A stretch of DNA of 64,000 nucleotides from Dysgonomonas sp. HGC4 (lineage in GTDB: Bacteria; Bacteroidota; Bacteroidia; Bacteroidales; Dysgonomonadaceae), in contig NZ_CVRU01000079.1 of assembly GCF_001261715.1 (NCBI RefSeq), positions 62,001 through 126,000 on the forward strand, read 5' to 3'. Numbering within the stretch: position 1 is the stretch's first letter; every line of letters begins with the position of its first letter. The notes beneath the pieces are model-generated. The model worked only from the letters and a program-made list of their open reading frames with translations. It had not been told where the DNA came from and searched no databases. Shown here piece by piece: positions 42,973 to 51,772 of this stretch. A program made the position numbers and the translations under genes.

Positions 42973-45900
42973 TTACCCTACCACACTTATTTTACTTCTG
43001 CCGTTAGCCGATTTTATAACTTGTACACGTGTAGTAATTCGTTCAGTCATTTCTGCAACGTGCGAAATTACCCCAATTTTCCGTCCCTGTGTTTGTAAAT
43101 TTTCCAAAGCATCCATAGCAATACTCAAAGTATCTATATCTAATGAGCCAAAGCCTTCATCAATAAATAGGGATTCTATTTTCATCCGATTAGACGATAA
43201 GGACGACAAACCTAGTGCCAACGATAAAGAAATCAGAAACGATTCTCCTCCCGACAAAGAATGCACCGTGCGAATTTCGCCCAACATATCATTGTCTACC
43301 ACCTGTAAAGCCAAAGTATCCGGAATGCGTTGCAACTTATACCGCTTGCTCAATTCCTCCAGATGCTTATTGGCATATACCAATAGAATATCTAGAGTAT
43401 AACCCTGTGCAATGGCTTTAAATTTGCCTCCGTCAGCAGAACCGAGCAAAACATTCAGCTTTTTCCAGTTTTCACAGAGTACAACTTTTTCATTTAGCTC
43501 CTTCTCAAAAGCTTTGATACGCTCTTTCCCTGTATTGTGGGTAGCAAATGCCACCTCAATTTCAGTAAGGCGTTTGTTTATTGCAACTGATTTATTTTCA
43601 ATCTCAGACAACTTTTCTGTCAGAGTTTCTTTATTTTGCCCCTCTTCGGGTTTATCTTTTTCCTCCCCATGTTTAGTTTGTCGGGTATTCCTTTCTTTTA
43701 GAGTTGCATTAAGCGTCAGTTCTTGATTTTTAAGATCAGAAAGAGATGCTTTTTCTAGTGCAATCCACTCTCTTGATTTAGCCATCAAGTCATTTAGAAT
43801 TTCAGATGATATCTGATAGTCATTATGATTAATCCAATCCTGCACCGATTCCTGTAAACTCAGTACTTGTTCCGATTCGGTATGTATCTCGCCTTTTATT
43901 TGAGATATAAATCCTCCGATCTTGGCGTTATCCGATTCCAGTTTATCTTTTTGAGTTCTCAGCCCCTCATATTTTGAGGAGAATTGTTTCTGTAAAGTTT
44001 CAAAAAGTGTTTCAACTTCCTCTACACTTTTTCCTTCCAAGAGTGTGCTTCGTTCTTTAATTAATTCTTCTTGAAGCAAAGTGACATTTTTAAATAGCTC
44101 TTCCCTTCGACTAAACTCTTCAATAATAGTTACCAGATTCTTATTTTCAGATTCTAACTTTAATGTGGTAGATTCGATGTATTTAGTGCCCTTATCTAAT
44201 CGTTCCTTGCTTTGATTCCATTGATTGGCTATCTCCGAAAGTTCCGATTGAAAACTATTTTGTTCTAATTTAATTTCCCAATCCGATACATGCTGCAAAT
44301 ACCCACTCAATTTAGAAACCGCCTCATCGTATTGAGACTTGTAATTTTTGATTAAAGTTTCTAACTGAGTTATTTCTTTTTGTATGGCTTCTATCTGTTC
44401 TTTATCCGCTAAGATAGCTTCCGAATGTAGCTTCTTGGCTTGCTCTAATTCTTTCTCTTGAAGATTTCCTTCGTTCTCAGAATCTGTATTTTGTATCGGA
44501 TGATGAATGCTTCCGCATACGGGACAGGGTGCATTATCTTCCAGTTTTAGGCGTAAAGCCAAAATCTCACTAGGCAAAAGATTATTTAGTCTTTCGTATT
44601 CTTTTTCCGATTTCTCTAGCTTTTCTTTTCGGGTCTTTAGTATGGATAGGTTCGTCTCCAAACTATTAGATGCTTTTACTGATTGTGATTTCGAGGCTTG
44701 TGCATCATTCAACAGATTCACAATCAGATCTATTCGAGGTACAATTTCTTTGTATGAATCGTGTTTCTCGAACCATTCAGTGAGAGTATTCAAAATTTGC
44801 TCGCCTGTTTTCAAATCCTTTTGAAAAGTCTGAACATGCGTTTCGACCTGCTTTTTCAGTTCCGATTGTGTCGCAAACTCTTTCTGTGCTTCAACTACTT
44901 TTTCCTTTCCCGACTGAATTTTAATATCCAATTCCTTTGCTTTTACTATATCAGGCTTAGTGGTTGTATATTTCTGCTCATGCTCCTCTAAAGCTATTTT
45001 CGAAGTTGTCAGATTCTGTTCGGCTTGCTTCAATTGATCCGAAATAACAGCCTGCTCTTTTTCCCTTTCAAAAAGATTTGACTTTTGCAATACCAGATGT
45101 TTCTGCTTATTCGAAAGTTCAATATAAGTATCTCTGATTTCCTGAGAAAGATCAATCTTCGAAATATACTCGTAACGAGGCTTAGCTTCTTCGATAAGGC
45201 TATGTACTTTTTTCAATTCGTTCTCTGCTTGCAGCACTTCTTGCCTAATCTGCTCATCCAGCTTAATCCATGCCAGCTTTTTATCAATATCTGACGATTG
45301 ACTTTTTAGAGGAATTAAATCTTTATCGAGTATTATTTTCTCCTGAATTAATGCTTCCAATTCTTCATCAGTCAATAAGCGTACATCTTTAATTCGCTCA
45401 TTCAGCAGATTAAGAGCCTGTTCGGCTTCTTTCGTCCGTTGATAGATCTGGGATGATATTTTAGAATAGATTTCTGTTCCTGTAAGTTTCTCTAAAAGCT
45501 CAGCCTTATCGCTTTGCTTAGCTTTCAGGAAAGTGGCAAAATCGCCCTGAGCCAATAATACGGCACGGGTAAACTGATCGAAACTCAGTCCGATAAGTTC
45601 CACTATTTTCAAAAGAATTTCGGTTTTTGTTCCTTGTTCTTCTACACCTGTAGATAGATTTTCGAGTCGCACTTCTGTCTTTTGCAAAGCACCTTCAGCC
45701 CGCCCACGAGCACGGCGCACCATCCACCTCGAACGATACTTATCGCCACTGAGAGCCATGAAATCAACTTCGGCATACCCTTCTATGGTTCCTCTACGCA
45801 AAATATTACGGCTGTCTTTCTGATTAATGGTATTATCCTGAACATCTTTAATCTGAATATTTTCGCCGGCATTATTGGTACGTGGGGTATCGTCAAAGAG

Positions 45901-46059
45901 CGAGAGGCAAAGAGCATCCAAAATAGTTGACTTTCCTGCCCCTGTACTTCCTGTTATGGCAAATATCCCTGCTGATTTTAGGGGATCGGATGCAAAGTCT
46001 ATTTCGAATTCGCCTTCCAACGACGCCAGATTTTTTCCTCGTATAGCCAGTATTTTCAT
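42973..46059 (-). CDS. sbcC: Exonuclease subunit SbcC
   Basis: The Rad50-like ATPase of the SbcCD nuclease, which opens hairpins and processes DNA ends. Walker A TGSTGAGKSTILDALCLSLF lies at about residues 36-55. Two long coiled-coil arms flank a zinc hook APCPVCGSIHHP (about residue 505-516). The ABC signature is SLSGGESFLISLSLALGLS and Walker B SLFIDEGFGSLD. The 1028-residue length is standard. The sbcD stop overlaps its ATG by 4 nt, so both subunits are translationally coupled; a terminator follows at 42904-42938. Confidence 0.97.
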   Translation of the reverse strand: MKILAIRGKNLASLEGEFEIDFASDPLKSAGIFAITGSTGAGKSTILDALCLSLFDDTPRTNNAGENIQIKDVQDNTINQKDSRNILRRGTIEGYAEVDFMALSGDKYRSRWMVRRARGRAEGALQKTEVRLENLSTGVEEQGTKTEILLKIVELIGLSFDQFTRAVLLAQGDFATFLKAKQSDKAELLEKLTGTEIYSKISSQIYQRTKEAEQALNLLNERIKDVRLLTDEELEALIQEKIILDKDLIPLKSQSSDIDKKLAWIKLDEQIRQEVLQAENELKKVHSLIEEAKPRYEYISKIDLSQEIRDTYIELSNKQKHLVLQKSNLFEREKEQAVISDQLKQAEQNLTTSKIALEEHEQKYTTTKPDIVKAKELDIKIQSGKEKVVEAQKEFATQSELKKQVETHVQTFQKDLKTGEQILNTLTEWFEKHDSYKEIVPRIDLIVNLLNDAQASKSQSVKASNSLETNLSILKTRKEKLEKSEKEYERLNNLLPSEILALRLKLEDNAPCPVCGSIHHPIQNTDSENEGNLQEKELEQAKKLHSEAILADKEQIEAIQKEITQLETLIKNYKSQYDEAVSKLSGYLQHVSDWEIKLEQNSFQSELSEIANQWNQSKERLDKGTKYIESTTLKLESENKNLVTIIEEFSRREELFKNVTLLQEELIKERSTLLEGKSVEEVETLFETLQKQFSSKYEGLRTQKDKLESDNAKIGGFISQIKGEIHTESEQVLSLQESVQDWINHNDYQISSEILNDLMAKSREWIALEKASLSDLKNQELTLNATLKERNTRQTKHGEEKDKPEEGQNKETLTEKLSEIENKSVAINKRLTEIEVAFATHNTGKERIKAFEKELNEKVVLCENWKKLNVLLGSADGGKFKAIAQGYTLDILLVYANKHLEELSKRYKLQRIPDTLALQVVDNDMLGEIRTVHSLSGGESFLISLSLALGLSSLSSNRMKIESLFIDEGFGSLDIDTLSIAMDALENLQTQGRKIGVISHVAEMTERITTRVQVIKSANGRSKISVVG

Positions 46060-47267
46060 GATTGTACCTCCCTTATTACCGATTGCAAAAGTTTCGCCAT
46101 TTCTTCGGGCATCTCATTATCATATCGACTGCGAAAAACTTCTTGTGCCATTTCTAAAGGATTAACGGCTTGTAATTCTTCATAAGTCATTATTTGGCTT
46201 TCCCGTTCTCTCCGTGTGGTGATGGCGGCAATACGAGTCAAACGAACCGATTTTCCTTTCAATGATTCTTCTATCTGATGACGCATAGATGGTTCGGGTT
46301 CCGTAATCGACACTTTTATTTCGAGATAAGGTGATTGTAATGTTATTTCACCATCGGGCAGAAGTTCCAATTCATCCAATACCTCCGATAAAGATTTGGG
46401 TTCTTTAGGTAAACTTAATAACAGCACAGGAGGAATAAATTCTATCCTTTCTATATTTTCGAGTATTCCATTATTCAATTCCAACAAGTTAACTCCTTGT
46501 TTGTAATTCTTTTCAGCAAAAGACATGGGCAACGGACTGCCTGCATAACGTACATTCTCACGACCCGAAACCCGTTGAGATTTATGCAAATGCCCCAAGG
46601 CTGTATAAACAATATCCTGTTTATCAAAAACTTCTGGCGATATACATTCCAAGCCACCTATAATAGTCCGTTCCGAACGATCATTATCTGATAGCTCCGA
46701 TCCTGTCGCCTGCAAGTGTCCCATAGCAATCACAGGATGAGCGGGTTCTTTAACTTTCACCAATTCATCATAAAGTGCGGCATACATAGCAGCCACTCCT
46801 TTGCTGTAAGTCTCCGAAGGCGGATAATCTCCCTGCCGCAAGTAAGGCACAGCAATACACCAAGCCTCGGTAATACCATTTTTCTTTAATGGGACTAACA
46901 GGTTGTTATAATCTATTTCGCCCTCGGGTGTTCGTTTTATGATTCCTTTAATGGAAACATTCATCTCTTCCAATAATGGGCTGGGAGCTTCGAGGCGTCC
47001 TGCGGAATCGTGATTACCTGCCACAATTATAATTTGCAAATGTGGATTTGCCAGCGAAACCTGATGGAGGAATTTATAGTATATCTTTTGTGATTCAGCC
47101 GAAGGATTAGGGCTATCAAAAACGTCACCCGACACCAAAAGCACATCTGTCTGAGTTTGCTTAACCTGATCTTTGAGCCAGTTAAGAAAGAATATATGCT
47201 CTTCTTTGCGATCGTAACCGAAGAAGTTTTGTCCTATATGCCAGTCTGCCGTATGAAGAAGTTTCAT
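46056..47267 (-). CDS. sbcD: Exonuclease subunit SbcD
   Basis: The Mre11-like metallophosphoesterase of SbcCD. Metal-binding motifs in order are ADWHIGQNFFGYDRKEEH, SGDVFDSPNPSAE, VAGNHDSAGRLEAPS, AMGHLQATG and ALGHLHKSQ. The C-terminal part carries the capping domain (ITLQSPYLEIKVSITEPEPSM). At 403 residues it is complete. It is the first gene of the sbcDC operon; a REP-like element lies about 30 nt upstream of its start codon (47300-47354), and no clear promoter was found there. Confidence 0.97.
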   Translation of the reverse strand: MKLLHTADWHIGQNFFGYDRKEEHIFFLNWLKDQVKQTQTDVLLVSGDVFDSPNPSAESQKIYYKFLHQVSLANPHLQIIIVAGNHDSAGRLEAPSPLLEEMNVSIKGIIKRTPEGEIDYNNLLVPLKKNGITEAWCIAVPYLRQGDYPPSETYSKGVAAMYAALYDELVKVKEPAHPVIAMGHLQATGSELSDNDRSERTIIGGLECISPEVFDKQDIVYTALGHLHKSQRVSGRENVRYAGSPLPMSFAEKNYKQGVNLLELNNGILENIERIEFIPPVLLLSLPKEPKSLSEVLDELELLPDGEITLQSPYLEIKVSITEPEPSMRHQIEESLKGKSVRLTRIAAITTRRERESQIMTYEELQAVNPLEMAQEVFRSRYDNEMPEEMAKLLQSVIREVQS

Positions 47268-47299
47268 TGCTTTATTTTTTGTGTAATTACACTGGTGGA

Positions 47300-47354
47300 A
47301 GAGGGGAACCTATCTGCTCGCCAATATTAGGCAGACACATAGGTCTACCCCTAC
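47300..47354. repeat. REP-like imperfect palindrome upstream of sbcD
   Basis: The left arm AGAGGGGAACCTATCTGC... and the right arm ...CAGACACATAGGTCTACCCCTACG are imperfect complements of about 22 nt each around the core GCC-AATATTA-GGC (47320-47332). Read on the minus strand it begins CGTAGGGGTAGACCTATGTG, a motif type I remember from dispersed palindromic repeats in Bacteroidetes and cyanobacteria. It lies between convergent HTCS 3' end and sbcD 5' end. Confidence 0.6.
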
Positions 47355-47395
47355 GAATTACTTCTTACAAATTTAGCAAATTTACTTCCAAACTA

Positions 47396-50300
47396 TTATT
47401 TATTTTGCTTCTCAAATTCTTTAGGAGTCATACCGTATTGAGTCTGAAACAATTTAATAAAATAAGACGGCGAATTAATTCCCACCAGATAACAAATTTC
47501 ATTAATTCGGTATTTACCCTCTTGTATCAATTCGGCTGCTTTTTGGAGACGTACAAATCGTATAAAGTCGGTGGGAGTAGAATCCATTGTACCCTTTATT
47601 TTCCGATGCAGACTCGATCGGCTCATATAGATTAAATCGGCTAGCCGCTCGACATTAAAGTTAGGATCGGTTATATTTTCATTGATTATATCAATAATCT
47701 TATTCAAAAAATGCTCGTCAGCTTTACTCATTCCTGTTTGCTGAATCGGTAAGAACGGTTTCCTTAAGAACAATTCTATCTCCCGTTTCCTGTTGTTCAA
47801 CAACGAGGTCAACAAGGTTTGCAGGTAATGAAACGAGAACGGTTTTTCCACATACGCATCCGCACCCAGTTCAAGCCCTTGTATTTTGCTCGGAAGATCG
47901 TTTCGGGCAGTTAACAAAACAACAATTATATGGCTGTATTCTATTTCTGATTTTATAAAACGGCACAATTCAAACCCATCCATTTGGGGCATCATCACAT
48001 CCGTTATCACAATATCAATACTTTTCTGGCTTAATATCTTCTGAGCCTCTACACCATTGGTTGCACGCTCTACAATAAATTTATCTCTCAATTTATCGGC
48101 AACAAAATTGAGCATCTCCATATTATCTTCTACAATAAGAATAGTTTTCGTGTTCTTTATTTCATGAAATTGTCTGCCATTATCATATTCAAGCGGAATA
48201 AGATTTACTTCGCTATCGGTTTCCTCCATCTCGAAATCTATATCGTGATAAAGCGGAATTTTAAGCGTAAATGTATTCAATCCCGATTGCGAACTATAGA
48301 ACAAATATCCACTGTGAAGTTCTGCTAACGAACGAGCCAAAGACAAGCCTATACCCGAACCGGAAGTTTCCTTTCGAGCCGTTTTCACTTGAAAGAAAGG
48401 CTCAAATATCCGTTCTTTTAAATCATCGGGAACTATTGCTCCATCGTTGCTTACTTCGAGCGTAAAATATTTATCATCACTGCTAAAACGAATATCTATC
48501 GTTTTATCTGAATACTTAATAGCATTCGAAAACAGATTACTGAATATTTTTGATAAGCCTTCTTTATCGGCTATTACGATTGTATGCTCATCACTTAGTG
48601 AATGCAAATTGATAGTCCTTTTTAAAGACAAAGCTTGTTGTTCGAATCGAGATATAATGTCTTTACATAATAGAGTAATATCAACTTCCCTAAAAGTCAA
48701 TAAGAATTTATTACTATCTACTTTTCTAAAATCGAGCAACTGATTTATTAAGGTTAGCAAGTGCTTAGTGTTTTGTTCTATAATACTAAGATTGTGCTTA
48801 ATTTCTGTACTCTGAATATCCATTTCGAGAATAGATTCCAAAGGTCCGTTAATAAGAGTAACTGGGGTGCGTATTTCATGAGCAATATCGGTAAAGAAGT
48901 CAACCTTAGCCTCATACAACTCTTTTTCTTTCTCTATTTCAAATAATCTTTGTCGCTCGTTATTCCTCTTTTTATATTTTTTCATCGAGAATCTCAAAAC
49001 TATATAAGACAGCAGAACAAACAAAAGCAGATAAATAAAGTAAGCAATATTTGAAGCCCACCAAGGAGGTAGAATTTCTATTTCGATAGATGCTCCCGTT
49101 TCATTCCATACACCATCATTATTCGAACCCTTAACCATGAAAGTGTACTTACCCGGAGGTAGTTTAGCATAAGTTGCACTTCGGTTTTTAGTGGTGTAAC
49201 TCCAATCCTTGTCTATATCCTCCATCTTATAGGCATATACATTTGCATGAGGGGCCGTATAACTAAGGGAAACAAAATCGAAACTAATATTCGACTGATT
49301 GTAATCTAATACTATCTTGTCGGTATGCACTATACTTTTCACCAAAGGCGAATCTCCTGTGCCGGGCACAATCTCTTTATTAAAAACAGATAATCTAGTA
49401 ATATAAACTGGAGGAACAAATTGATTTTCTTTAAACTCTTCAGGCTTAAAAGCGATCAATCCTTCCAAACTGCCAAAATAAAGTTTACCCGAACTACTTA
49501 CAAGTCCCGATTTATAATTGAACTGATTTGATAAAAGCCCATCATTCTGAGTAAATACTTTTACCACTTTGGTTTCAGGATTAAATCTCACTAATCCTTG
49601 ATTAGTACCAAACCACAAATTATAATATTTATCTTCCAATATTTTGTAAGCAATATCATCAGGGAGCCCGTCTTTGACCGAATAAGTTCTAAATTGTTTA
49701 TCTTTCTTATTAAAGACACAAATGCCTCCCCTATCTGTTGAAAACCAAATCTGCCCCAAGTGATCTTCGGTTATACTACTTACCGAATTAGAACTCAAGT
49801 CGTTCTCTCCTCCGACTTCATAATGATTTAATATGCCCCGATCTTGGTCGTACTGATAAACACCATTTCCCATAGTGGCAACCCAAATATAACCTTCGGA
49901 ATCTTCGAGCAAATCATATGTATAATTGAGTCCAAATATATCCATTCGTCTGAACTTCATTTCATTTTTCTCAGCCACAAATATCCCCCAAGCATTTCCC
50001 AGCCATATTTTTCCGTACCTGTCTTCGCACAAAGCGTAGATACTTTCTTCATTCAAGCCTAACTCTTTGTCCGAAAAATGGGTTACTTTATTTTGATTCT
50101 GAATATCTATAATATCGAGATTATGCTTAAAATACCCCACCCATACTTTAGCGTCCTGAACGAGTAAAGCCAACGTCTTTTTATAAAATAGATTATCTAT
50201 ATTTTTAAATTTTCGTTGTTGAGGATTGAACAAGGCAATACCAGCATCTTCTGTCCCAATCCAGATATTACCGCGTGAGTCTTCACGCATCTCGCGCACC

Positions 50301-51373
50301 CTTTTAGACACCAAAGAATTAGATTCGCTTAAAGGGAAATACTTTTCGAACTTGTTATTGCGGTTTGGTAAGTAATTGACTCCTCCGAAGTTTGTACCTA
50401 TCCAGATACCACCTTCTTTGTCCTTGTAGATTTTTTCGACAATATTATCAGACAATGCATGCGAGTTAAGAGCTTCTTCTTTTGCATGCTCTACTGTTCG
50501 TGTTTTCTCATTGAGAACATATAGTCCCGATTGTGTACCTACCCAAATTTCATCATCATTTAAGATAGTAACATGTCTAATTATCTTATAATTCACCTCA
50601 GGAAAAGGCAAATCCATCACTATATTTTTACGTTTATCTAATTTAACTAACTTACCCTCATGAATACCCACAATCAGATAGTCTCCCGAGTGACAGATCG
50701 TATATATATTCTTACCAAGCAACGACTCGCCTCCCTCTTTGTCTCCCAAATACTCAATAAAAGAATCGTTCTCTTTATTATACAAGAAAAGTCCCGAGCC
50801 ATTTGTACCAATCCACACACGACCACTCTTTTCAATAGCAATACATTGCGGATTACTAATACTGGGACGAAGTTCTTTTACTACCGTATATAAAAAAAGC
50901 TTATTAGATGCCCTGTTGTATTTAAATACACCTTGATTTGGGACCACAATCCAAATATTATTATCTAAGTCCTGTTGAATATCTGCTATCCATTGAGTTA
51001 TACCTACGCCCTGCGCAGTCTTAACTTCAAACGAGCTGAACTTTTCGGTGATAGGATCAAAAATAAAGATTCCATTATCAGTTCCCACCCACATTTTTTT
51101 ATCAACATCTTCGAACAGAGACGAGATATTATTGTTTCTTTTCTTAGTCTTTTGATCATTGCAATCAAAAACCTTCAAAGTTATCCCGTCATATCGGTTT
51201 AATTTATTTCTGGTACCAAACCACATAAAGCCATAGCTATCTTGAATGATAGATTTGACATTGTTGTGAGACAAGTTCATTTCTCCGTCAATGATCGAGA
51301 AATAATAATCAGAAGGAACGACCTTTGTAGGGAAATACAGTAAAAAAATCAGAATTATAAATATGCGATTCAT
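47396..51373 (-). CDS. Hybrid two-component system regulator (HTCS)
   Basis: A one-protein two-component system regulating the adjacent polysaccharide locus. Signal peptide 1 to about 21; periplasmic two-component propeller repeats to about residue 690 (many W-x-G-T-x-x-G units such as WFGTRNKLNRYDG, WIGTEDAGI); a Y_Y_Y domain; membrane segment about 776-794. The histidine kinase has H832 in FTDIAHEIRTP and ATPase motifs FSNLFSNAIKY and GSGIGLSLA. The receiver has D1125 in VITDVMMP and K1177. An AraC-type HTH ends the protein. I start at the ATG 51371-51373, before the signal peptide; a TTG 14 codons upstream extends the frame to 51415. It is divergent from susC. Confidence 0.95.
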   Translation of the reverse strand: MNRIFIILIFLLYFPTKVVPSDYYFSIIDGEMNLSHNNVKSIIQDSYGFMWFGTRNKLNRYDGITLKVFDCNDQKTKKRNNNISSLFEDVDKKMWVGTDNGIFIFDPITEKFSSFEVKTAQGVGITQWIADIQQDLDNNIWIVVPNQGVFKYNRASNKLFLYTVVKELRPSISNPQCIAIEKSGRVWIGTNGSGLFLYNKENDSFIEYLGDKEGGESLLGKNIYTICHSGDYLIVGIHEGKLVKLDKRKNIVMDLPFPEVNYKIIRHVTILNDDEIWVGTQSGLYVLNEKTRTVEHAKEEALNSHALSDNIVEKIYKDKEGGIWIGTNFGGVNYLPNRNNKFEKYFPLSESNSLVSKRVREMREDSRGNIWIGTEDAGIALFNPQQRKFKNIDNLFYKKTLALLVQDAKVWVGYFKHNLDIIDIQNQNKVTHFSDKELGLNEESIYALCEDRYGKIWLGNAWGIFVAEKNEMKFRRMDIFGLNYTYDLLEDSEGYIWVATMGNGVYQYDQDRGILNHYEVGGENDLSSNSVSSITEDHLGQIWFSTDRGGICVFNKKDKQFRTYSVKDGLPDDIAYKILEDKYYNLWFGTNQGLVRFNPETKVVKVFTQNDGLLSNQFNYKSGLVSSSGKLYFGSLEGLIAFKPEEFKENQFVPPVYITRLSVFNKEIVPGTGDSPLVKSIVHTDKIVLDYNQSNISFDFVSLSYTAPHANVYAYKMEDIDKDWSYTTKNRSATYAKLPPGKYTFMVKGSNNDGVWNETGASIEIEILPPWWASNIAYFIYLLLFVLLSYIVLRFSMKKYKKRNNERQRLFEIEKEKELYEAKVDFFTDIAHEIRTPVTLINGPLESILEMDIQSTEIKHNLSIIEQNTKHLLTLINQLLDFRKVDSNKFLLTFREVDITLLCKDIISRFEQQALSLKRTINLHSLSDEHTIVIADKEGLSKIFSNLFSNAIKYSDKTIDIRFSSDDKYFTLEVSNDGAIVPDDLKERIFEPFFQVKTARKETSGSGIGLSLARSLAELHSGYLFYSSQSGLNTFTLKIPLYHDIDFEMEETDSEVNLIPLEYDNGRQFHEIKNTKTILIVEDNMEMLNFVADKLRDKFIVERATNGVEAQKILSQKSIDIVITDVMMPQMDGFELCRFIKSEIEYSHIIVVLLTARNDLPSKIQGLELGADAYVEKPFSFHYLQTLLTSLLNNRKREIELFLRKPFLPIQQTGMSKADEHFLNKIIDIINENITDPNFNVERLADLIYMSRSSLHRKIKGTMDSTPTDFIRFVRLQKAAELIQEGKYRINEICYLVGINSPSYFIKLFQTQYGMTPKEFEKQNK

Positions 51374-51403
51374 ATTGAAGCTATGGTATGAAATAGGATA
51401 TAG

Positions 51404-51411
51404 CAAATATA
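51404..51411 (-). promoter_or_regulatory. Probable -7 box of the HTCS gene
   Basis: TATATTTG on the minus strand, about 31 nt upstream of the HTCS ATG. A TTG (51428-51430) lies 16 nt upstream, shorter than the usual spacing. The TGTCGCA site at 51432 overlaps this region, so the regulator could control its own gene. Confidence 0.5.
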
Positions 51412-51431
51412 ACAAATGTTCCAGTTACAAT

Positions 51432-51489
51432 TGTCGCAATAAATACAACATATGTCCCACAGTAGACTCAGAAAGCTAATTTTGCGACA
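51432..51489. promoter_or_regulatory. Candidate HTCS operator: TGTCGCA-type sites
   Basis: TGTCGCAA (51432-51439), TGTCCCA (51453-51459, same orientation, 21 bp apart, i.e. two helical turns) and the exact inverted copy TTGCGACA (51482-51489) lie in the 357-nt divergent region. The arrangement suits dimeric AraC-type DNA binding. No binding data can be inferred from sequence alone. Confidence 0.5.
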
Positions 51490-51541
51490 GATATTACACT
51501 TTTTGGATAAATTAAGACCACCTCCTTATTGCTTTAAGGTA

Positions 51542-51549
51542 TACATTTG
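51542..51549 (+). promoter_or_regulatory. Probable -7 box of the polysaccharide utilisation operon
   Basis: TACATTTG matches TAnnTTTG; no well-spaced -33 element is present, as expected for an activator-dependent promoter. The candidate operator lies 52-110 nt upstream. The susC leader would be about 215 nt, unusually long; I see no stable hairpin or leader peptide in it. Confidence 0.5.
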
Positions 51550-51772
51550 CTTTTGCCGAAAAATCAATATTTAATAATATACATAAAAGAATTATAATAC
51601 CTAAAGCTTCGATTTCTAATACCAAAATAAGAAAGCTTCCCGTATTTATCAAGATTCCAAAATTGTATTTACAACGACTTGCTAAGCATAGTGCTTTGAA
51701 TAAGCATGTCTTATTATCTGGGAACGACTGTTAACTAATTCCATACTATAAAAAAACTTAAACATCTATTTT

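Noticed and set aside
47268-47635. 122-residue plus-strand frame over the REP-like element and the HTCS 3' end
   Set aside because: It is antisense to the HTCS helix-turn-helix region and its first part is the palindromic repeat; no coding support.
51374-51415. TTG start extending the HTCS protein by 14 residues
   Set aside because: The extension precedes the signal peptide and overlaps the -7 box at 51404-51411; the ATG at 51371-51373 begins the signal peptide directly.
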